DNA of 64,000 bases from Martinezella tropici (GTDB lineage Bacteria > Pseudomonadota > Alphaproteobacteria > Rhizobiales > Rhizobiaceae). Positions 59,282 through 64,000 of the stretch are shown here, one piece after another (position 1 is the first letter of the stretch; each line of letters starts with the position of its first letter). The DNA lies in assembly GCF_003287875.1 (NCBI RefSeq), contig NZ_QMKK01000042.1, positions 186,001 through 250,000 on the forward strand. Reading direction: 5' to 3'. Under the pieces are notes generated by a model. The model ran no database searches. It had not been told where the DNA came from and saw nothing but the letters and a program-made list of their open reading frames with translations. The position numbers and the translations under genes are program-made.

Positions 59282-60052
59282 GTGTCCAAATTTGAATCCT
59301 ACAAGAACAGCTTCCCGAATGCCCTCCTGACCCGCTCCCCGAGCGGCGTCCTCGAAGTCGCGTTGCATAGTGATGGCGGCAAGCTTGTCTTCAACGGCCA
59401 CACGCACGAGCAGTTCGTCGACCTCTTCCATCAGATCGGCGCCGACGGCGACAACCGCGTCGTGATCCTGACCGGCTCGGGCGACGCCTTTATGGATGCG
59501 ATCAGCCCTGATGGCTTCGATTTCTTCTCGCCGCGCGGCTACGACAAGATCTTTCGCGAGGGCCGCAAGGTACTCATGAACATCCTCGACATCGAAGTGC
59601 CAATGATCACAGCGCTCAACGGTCCGGTCCTGCTTCATTCCGAATATGCGTTGCTGACCGACATCATCCTTGCGACGCCGGAAACAGTCTTCCAGGACAA
59701 GCCGCATTTCGAGTTCGGCATCGTGCCCGGTGATGGCGTCAACCTGCTCTGGCCGGAAGTAATCGGCAGCATCCGCGGCCGCTATTTCATCCTCACCCGA
59801 CAGGTGCTGGATGCGGCAACGGCCAAGGACTGGGGCGTCGTCAATGAGATCGTCCCGGCCGACAGGCTGCTTGCCCGTGCCCATGAGATTGCCGAGGGCA
59901 TTGCAGCACTTCCGCCACTGACCTCCAGCTACACCCGCATCGCGCTGACCCAGAAGCTGAGGCGGATCATCGATCAGGACACAGGCTATGGCCTCGCCCT
60001 CGAAGGCATCAGTGCCGCCGAAGTCGCCCGCTCCATGGCCGCCAACGGCTGA
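59282..60052 (+). CDS. Enoyl-CoA hydratase/isomerase family protein
   Basis: A 256-residue crotonase-fold protein from a GTG at 59282, with AGGAGAACC upstream. It has DNRVVILTGSGDAFMDAISP, ITALNGPVLLHSEYALLTDI (oxyanion-hole region) and ETVFQDKPHFEFGIVPGDGV. Classical crotonases have CxGGG..LALACD here; LHSEYALLTDIILA is a divergent version seen in the CoA-independent branch. It may therefore act on a substrate other than acyl-CoA. It lies 44 bp behind the GST gene. Confidence 0.88.
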   Translation: MSKFESYKNSFPNALLTRSPSGVLEVALHSDGGKLVFNGHTHEQFVDLFHQIGADGDNRVVILTGSGDAFMDAISPDGFDFFSPRGYDKIFREGRKVLMNILDIEVPMITALNGPVLLHSEYALLTDIILATPETVFQDKPHFEFGIVPGDGVNLLWPEVIGSIRGRYFILTRQVLDAATAKDWGVVNEIVPADRLLARAHEIAEGIAALPPLTSSYTRIALTQKLRRIIDQDTGYGLALEGISAAEVARSMAANG

Positions 60053-60140
60053 GCAATCCCCCCTTCATCTCCGGACTTCAGGGCGGATCCTGAAGTCCGA
60101 CATGCCAAACCCAAACTCACCTCAATCAAGGGCAAACATC

Positions 60141-60818
60141 ATGACACTTCAATCCAAGCTCGATGCTTTCAAGGCTGATTTCGAAGCCGGCAAGCCGCCG
60201 TACAACGTACCCTACTCGGTGATCGAGACGATGCACCGCGCTACCGCCCAGCTGATCGCCTCGGGCGCCGCACAGAAGGCGCTGAACGCCGGCGACAAGC
60301 TGCCGGTATTTACGCTCTCCGACCCCGATGGCAACCCGGTCTCGTCCGCCGATCTTCTTGCACATGGTCCGCTGGTCATCAGCTTCTATCGCGGTGTCTG
60401 GTGCCCCTATTGCAACATGGAGCTCCAGGCCCTGCAGGAGACACTGCCGCAGTTCGAGGCACTTGGCGCAAAGCTCGTTGCCATCTCGCCACAAAACCCG
60501 GTCAACAGCCGCAAGTCGGTGCGGCAGAACAACCTGACCTTCCCGATCCTGTCGGACCCGCATAACGATGTCGCAGCCTCGTTCGGCCTGCGCTTCGAGA
60601 TGCAGGATTATCTGGTCGACCTGTACAAGTCGCTGAAGAACGATCTTCCGGCCTTCAATGGCGATCCGAGCTGGACGCTTCCGATGCCTGCCCGCTACGT
60701 CGTCGGCCAGGATGGCGTCATCCTCTATGCGGAGGTGAACCCGGACTATACCCGCCGTCCCGAGCCGGAAGACATGCTGCCGGCACTACGTCGCGCAGCA
60801 ACCCGCACTGCCGCCTGA
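60141..60818 (+). CDS. Peroxiredoxin-like (AhpC/TSA) family protein
   Basis: A 225-residue protein with an N-terminal helical extension of about 50 residues and then the thioredoxin-like fold: GDKLPVFTLSDPDGNPVSSA, VISFYRGVWCPYCNMELQAL (redox Cys pair WCPYC), AKLVAISPQN and MPARYVVGQDGVILYAEVNP. The CxxC pair replaces the single peroxidatic Cys of typical AhpC; the family is annotated as peroxiredoxin-like. Probably reduces peroxides or disulphides. It shares the operon with GST and the crotonase. Confidence 0.9.
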   Translation: MTLQSKLDAFKADFEAGKPPYNVPYSVIETMHRATAQLIASGAAQKALNAGDKLPVFTLSDPDGNPVSSADLLAHGPLVISFYRGVWCPYCNMELQALQETLPQFEALGAKLVAISPQNPVNSRKSVRQNNLTFPILSDPHNDVAASFGLRFEMQDYLVDLYKSLKNDLPAFNGDPSWTLPMPARYVVGQDGVILYAEVNPDYTRRPEPEDMLPALRRAATRTAA

Positions 60819-60837
60819 TCCAATCCACGCCAGAGGG

Positions 60838-60870
60838 CCCCGCCTCTTCAGAGGTGGGGTCGAGGATTTT
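60838..60870 (+). terminator. Weak hairpin terminator after the peroxiredoxin gene
   Basis: CCCCGCCTC (60838-60846) pairs with GAGGTGGGG (60851-60859) around a TTCA loop, with one G-T pair. A short T run (about 5 T) follows 6 bases later. Partial termination before the SDR is possible. Confidence 0.5.
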
Positions 60871-60872
60871 TC

Positions 60873-61586
60873 ATGAAGAGAACATTTCTGATCACGGGTG
60901 CCAGCAAAGGTATTGGCCTTGCTCTAGCAAACCGTCTCGCCCAACAGGGACACGAGGTTGTCGGCGTCGCCCGTAACGCGACCGATGGCTTTCCAGGCCG
61001 TCTCCATTCGCTCGATCTGTCCAACCCAGGCTCCGGCGACGAACTTGCGGCGATCGTTCGCGAGAGCGAGATCGACGGCATCGTCAATAATGTTGGGCTC
61101 GTCCGGGCGGAGCCGCTGGGCGACATCGCCGTCGAGACGCTGGAGGAAGTCATGCGCGTCAATCTGCATCCGGCGCTGGTAGCTACCCAGACGGCACTTC
61201 CCGGCATGCGCTCGCGCGGCTGGGGACGGATCGTCAACATCTCCAGCCTCACCGTGCTCGGTAGCGTGCAGCGCACCAGCTATGCCGCCGCCAAAGCTGC
61301 ACTTGTCAGCTTCACAAGGAGCTGGGCCCTTGAGCTTGCCGCAACAGGGATCACGGTGAACGCCGTGTCCCCGGGCCCAACGGAGACGGAACTGTTCAGG
61401 GCGAACAATGCACCAGGCAGCGAGGGGGAGGCACGCTATCTGTCAGGCGTCCCCATGCGCCGCTTCGGAAAGCCGGAAGAGATCGCTGCGGCGATTGAAT
61501 TCTTGCTGTCGGACGAAGCCGCCTTCATCACCGGGCAGACGCTGCATGTCGATGGCGGTGCCTCGATCGGAAAGGCGTTGGCGTGA
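60873..61586 (+). CDS. SDR family oxidoreductase
   Basis: A 237-residue SDR: LITGASKGIGLALANRLAQQ, IVNNVGLVRAEPLG (NNVG), IVNISSLTVLGS (Ser), YAAAKAALVSFTR (YxxxK) and ITGQTLHVDGGASIGKAL. It follows the peroxiredoxin gene by 54 bp containing a weak hairpin, so it may be partly uncoupled. Short length and the FabG-like end suggest an NAD(P)H ketone reductase. Confidence 0.9.
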   Translation: MKRTFLITGASKGIGLALANRLAQQGHEVVGVARNATDGFPGRLHSLDLSNPGSGDELAAIVRESEIDGIVNNVGLVRAEPLGDIAVETLEEVMRVNLHPALVATQTALPGMRSRGWGRIVNISSLTVLGSVQRTSYAAAKAALVSFTRSWALELAATGITVNAVSPGPTETELFRANNAPGSEGEARYLSGVPMRRFGKPEEIAAAIEFLLSDEAAFITGQTLHVDGGASIGKALA

Positions 61587-61621
61587 AGTCCGTCGCACGC
61601 GTCTCGTTCAGTCGAGCCGCG

Positions 61622-62311
61622 CTACCAAGGAAGAGACCTGTTGAAGCGATCGACGTAGCGTAGGCCGGGCTTGCCGCGGTTTGCTTCGACCATATCGACG
61701 ATGAGTGGAATACTCTCTTCAATCGATAGTAAGGCATCGGAGCCGCCCATCTCGGTTCGGACCCAACCCGGCGCAACCAGAAGCAGCGTGTGGCGGTCCT
61801 CCTTATGCTGCGCGGCATAGCCCTTCATCAACATGTTGAGGGCCGCCTTGCTGGAAGAATAGAGTTGCCAGGATCCGTTGGCGTTTTGGATGCTGCCGAG
61901 CTCCGACGTCATGATGGCGATCGTTCCTCCGGCGAGGACCAAATCCCCCAGAAGCTCGGCTGCCCGAACGGGCGAGAGCGCGTTCACAAGCATCATGTCG
62001 AGGAAGTCGCGCTCGTCAGCACCTGCAGGGCTTTTCTCGATGGAGCGAGCGATACCGGCGTTGATGTAGAGGACGTCGAGCTGACGCCCATCGAGACGAT
62101 CCCTCAACGCTTTAACGCTGTCCGCATTCGCGACGTCGACCGTTTCAATCTCCAGGCTTCCTGGAAATCGAGCACCAAGATCTTTGAGTTCGCTGGAGGG
62201 CGCTCGCACGGTGGCGATCACCCGCCAACCACGTTCAAGCCATTCTTTGGCAAGCGCGAAGCCCAGGCCGCGCGAGGCGCCAAGCACCAGTACTGTCGAT
62301 TGCTGTGTCAT
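61622..62311 (-). CDS. SDR family oxidoreductase
   Basis: A 229-residue SDR with VLVLGASRGLGFALAKEWLE (LGA in place of TGA), LYINAGIARSIEKSPAG, IAIMTSELGSIQN (Ser) and YSSSKAALNMLMK (YxxxK). RBS AGAAGGAAC precedes ATG 62311. It is the C-factor-like or sniffer-type subgroup (APGWVRTEMGG). Divergent from the LysR gene at 62410 across 98 bp and probably its target. Confidence 0.9.
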   Translation of the reverse strand: MTQQSTVLVLGASRGLGFALAKEWLERGWRVIATVRAPSSELKDLGARFPGSLEIETVDVANADSVKALRDRLDGRQLDVLYINAGIARSIEKSPAGADERDFLDMMLVNALSPVRAAELLGDLVLAGGTIAIMTSELGSIQNANGSWQLYSSSKAALNMLMKGYAAQHKEDRHTLLLVAPGWVRTEMGGSDALLSIEESIPLIVDMVEANRGKPGLRYVDRFNRSLPW

Positions 62312-62409
62312 GCTGTGTTCCTTCTGCTTTCCCTCGCAAAATAGGGTCCTTGACCTTCGAACTACAGCGCATATCTGTCATATGATTTCGGACATGGAGT
62401 CATGGAACA

Positions 62410-63429
62410 ATGACCTATGATGGTCGGCTGCTTTCGGGATTGACCGTCCTCATGGCGGTGGTGGAAGCCGGGACGATGACGCGCGCCGCCCAAGCATTGG
62501 GCATGACTCAGTCGGGTGTCGGGAGATCGATACAGCGATTGGAAACGCGGATCGGCATACGCCTGCTCGACAGGACGACGCGGACCTTGAGGCTGACAGA
62601 TGAGGGGCGCCGATTCTGGGAGCGTGTGGGGCCTCATCTCGACGGCATCGAGGAAGCCGCCTTGGATGCTGCAGGTGCGACAGAGAAAGTTCGCGGACGG
62701 TTGCGTGTAAACGTCGATCCCTTTTTCTCCCGTCTGGTTCTTGCGCGCGAACTTGCCGGTTTCCTGGAACAGCATCCAGACCTGCGGCTTGAGTTGATCA
62801 TGCGCGATCATATCGGCGATCTGGTTGCGGACGCTTTCGACATGGCGCTGCGGTTCGGGGAACCTCCCGTGGCGGGTTTCACCAATCGAAAGATGTTGGA
62901 GACCCGGATCTTGACCGTCGCGTCACCGGGCTACCTGGAAAGACATGGCAAGCCCGAGCACCCACGCGACCTCATCAATCACACCTGCATCGATTATCAG
63001 GACCCAGCGACCGGGCGCGCCTTCGAATGGGAGTTTCGTCGAGGAAGCGAGATCTTGCCAATCCGTCAGTCAGCGCGATTGATGGTCTCGGACGTCGAAA
63101 CTATGATCGGCGCATGTTGCGAGGGAGCCGGTATCGCGCAGATAATGGAACTCGGGTCGCAGCACATCATAGATACTGGAAAGCTCGTCGAGATCTTTCC
63201 TGACTGGCCCGACGAGACCTTTCCTCTTTATGCCATCTACCCGTCACGACGTCATCGCGCTGCGAAGGTTAGTGTCTTCACCGATTTTTGTTCAAGGCTA
63301 CTGGGGCGCGCCGATGAGCGCAGCTATTATAGCATCGATCTGCAAAAGCTAACCAGCAAGGCACCGGTGCAGATCCACTCCAACAGCTACCGCGTTGCCG
63401 ACCGAGACGGGCTGAACGAGGAACGCTGA
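62410..63429 (+). CDS. LysR family transcriptional regulator
   Basis: A 339-residue LysR protein, longer than usual because of about 40 extra C-terminal residues after the typical YPSRRHRAAKVSVFTDFCSR. The helix-turn-helix is TMTRAAQALGMTQSGVGRSI, then IGIRLLDRTTRTLRLTDEG. The effector domain has DLVADAFDMALRFGEPPVAG and CCEGAGIAQIMELGSQHIID. It is divergent from the SDR at 61622. Confidence 0.92.
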   Translation: MTYDGRLLSGLTVLMAVVEAGTMTRAAQALGMTQSGVGRSIQRLETRIGIRLLDRTTRTLRLTDEGRRFWERVGPHLDGIEEAALDAAGATEKVRGRLRVNVDPFFSRLVLARELAGFLEQHPDLRLELIMRDHIGDLVADAFDMALRFGEPPVAGFTNRKMLETRILTVASPGYLERHGKPEHPRDLINHTCIDYQDPATGRAFEWEFRRGSEILPIRQSARLMVSDVETMIGACCEGAGIAQIMELGSQHIIDTGKLVEIFPDWPDETFPLYAIYPSRRHRAAKVSVFTDFCSRLLGRADERSYYSIDLQKLTSKAPVQIHSNSYRVADRDGLNEER

Positions 63430-63527
63430 CCCGCGACGTTTTTTGGACAGACCCGTTTCTAAGGCCGAAGAGGCAGTGGCTGATGAGTGCCGAGGGATTT
63501 GGTAGCCGCGCATTGGCTGCCTTGCTA

Positions 63528-64000
63528 TCAGGAATCCGATATGGCCCCGAGGATACTGCGAGCTGCCTTCGTCAACCGCTTTCCCCCGTCTCTTTCGACG
63601 ACAACGGTCTCGCTGAAGCCTAATCCCTCTGCCGTCGTATAAACGTGGAACACTATGCCCTCCTGCAGCGCCCAGTCTGAAGTCGGCAGAAACACGCGCG
63701 AAAAATCGCTGGTGCGCGGCGTGCGGGTGTAGAGGCCGAGCGTATAGGCAGTGACATTCTCATAATCAGGCCTCAGGCCCGCATCGAGCGCGCCCTGGCG
63801 CATGATCGCGTCCACGTCGCGCGCCAGAGCGCCGGGTTTCATCGCGGCGATCTGCCGGTCCTGCAGCGCGACCAGCGCCGCGGCCGTTACGGAAAGCTCC
63901 GCCGACGGCGTCCCGACCATGACCGGCCGCATCATCCGTGCGCCATAATTGCCGACGCGCGGGATGAGCTCGACATGCACGATATCGCCCTCGCCGATCG
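63528..64000 (-). CDS. M24 family metallopeptidase (Xaa-Pro aminopeptidase-like), 5' part outside window
   Basis: The reverse-strand frame runs off the window end. Visible residues include VHVELIPRVGNYGARMMRPV, ARDVDAIMRQGALDAGLRPD, TAYTLGLYTRTPRTSDFSRV, LQEGIVFHVYTTAEGLGFSE and TVVVERDGGKRLTK. This is the C-terminal pita-bread domain of M24 peptidases (creatinase/aminopeptidase P fold). The metal-binding Asp and His lie partly outside; the final ETVVV Glu is present. About 150 residues of an expected 390 are visible. Confidence 0.85.
   Translation of the reverse strand, partial: IGEGDIVHVELIPRVGNYGARMMRPVMVGTPSAELSVTAAALVALQDRQIAAMKPGALARDVDAIMRQGALDAGLRPDYENVTAYTLGLYTRTPRTSDFSRVFLPTSDWALQEGIVFHVYTTAEGLGFSETVVVERDGGKRLTKAARSILGAISDS

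Noticed and set aside
1..64000. CRISPR arrays, tRNA or rRNA genes, plasmid replication or conjugation genes, phage genes
   Set aside because: None were recognised on either strand.

Overview
This window looks like accessory DNA (megaplasmid, chromid or a variable chromosomal region) of an alphaproteobacterium in the Rhizobium/Agrobacterium group. The support is the Atu4866-type protein, the LysR-dense layout with divergent oxidoreductase genes, the HWE-type LOV histidine kinase, the RpoE-ChrR (ECF11) system and a classical three-gene IS66 element. I see no rRNA, tRNA, CRISPR array, replication genes or conjugation genes.

Layout. 1-12.9 kb is a chain of small regulator-plus-enzyme modules: DUF1330/AraC, TetR/SDR, three successive LysR genes each divergent from a short enzyme operon (the first operon encodes three proteins with twin-arginine-like signals), and MarR/epimerase. 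13-21 kb holds a two-component system, a decayed XdhC-like gene and an RND efflux pair with a CpxR-like box upstream. 21.3-28.4 kb is a mobile-element graveyard: serine recombinase, IS5 and IS630 fragments, an AraC-like protein without its DNA-binding part, and a complete IS66 element (terminal repeats plus 8-bp target duplication) that carries an IS1182-family element inside it.

28.5-39.2 kb is the most coherent part. It holds a LOV-domain blue-light histidine kinase with a single-domain response regulator, then an ECF11 sigma factor with its ChrR-type zinc/cupin anti-sigma, then tspO and two divergent operons for membrane-lipid modification (two cyclopropane-synthase-like methyltransferases, DUF1365, an FAD amine-oxidase-like protein, DUF1295, DUF2177, DUF2147 and an unknown membrane protein). 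Two back-to-back promoter candidates of the form GATCC-N17-GTA sit between rpoE and tspO. I read this as a photo-oxidative-stress lipid-remodelling island.

39.9-49.5 kb mixes intact genes (Nramp-like transporter, SDR, HD-GYP and GGDEF-EAL proteins) with clear gene decay: an APC permease/EmrA chimera, an emrB with an amber codon, an ABC ATPase tail, and an nhaA with three frameshifts and an amber codon. 49.7-56.3 kb has a PQQ glucose dehydrogenase, an SDR, a ferritin-like protein, more gene fragments and a diguanylate cyclase. 56.4-64 kb returns to regulator/enzyme modules: HxlR/tautomerase; LysR/GST-crotonase-peroxiredoxin-SDR; LysR/SDR; and the edge of an M24 peptidase gene.
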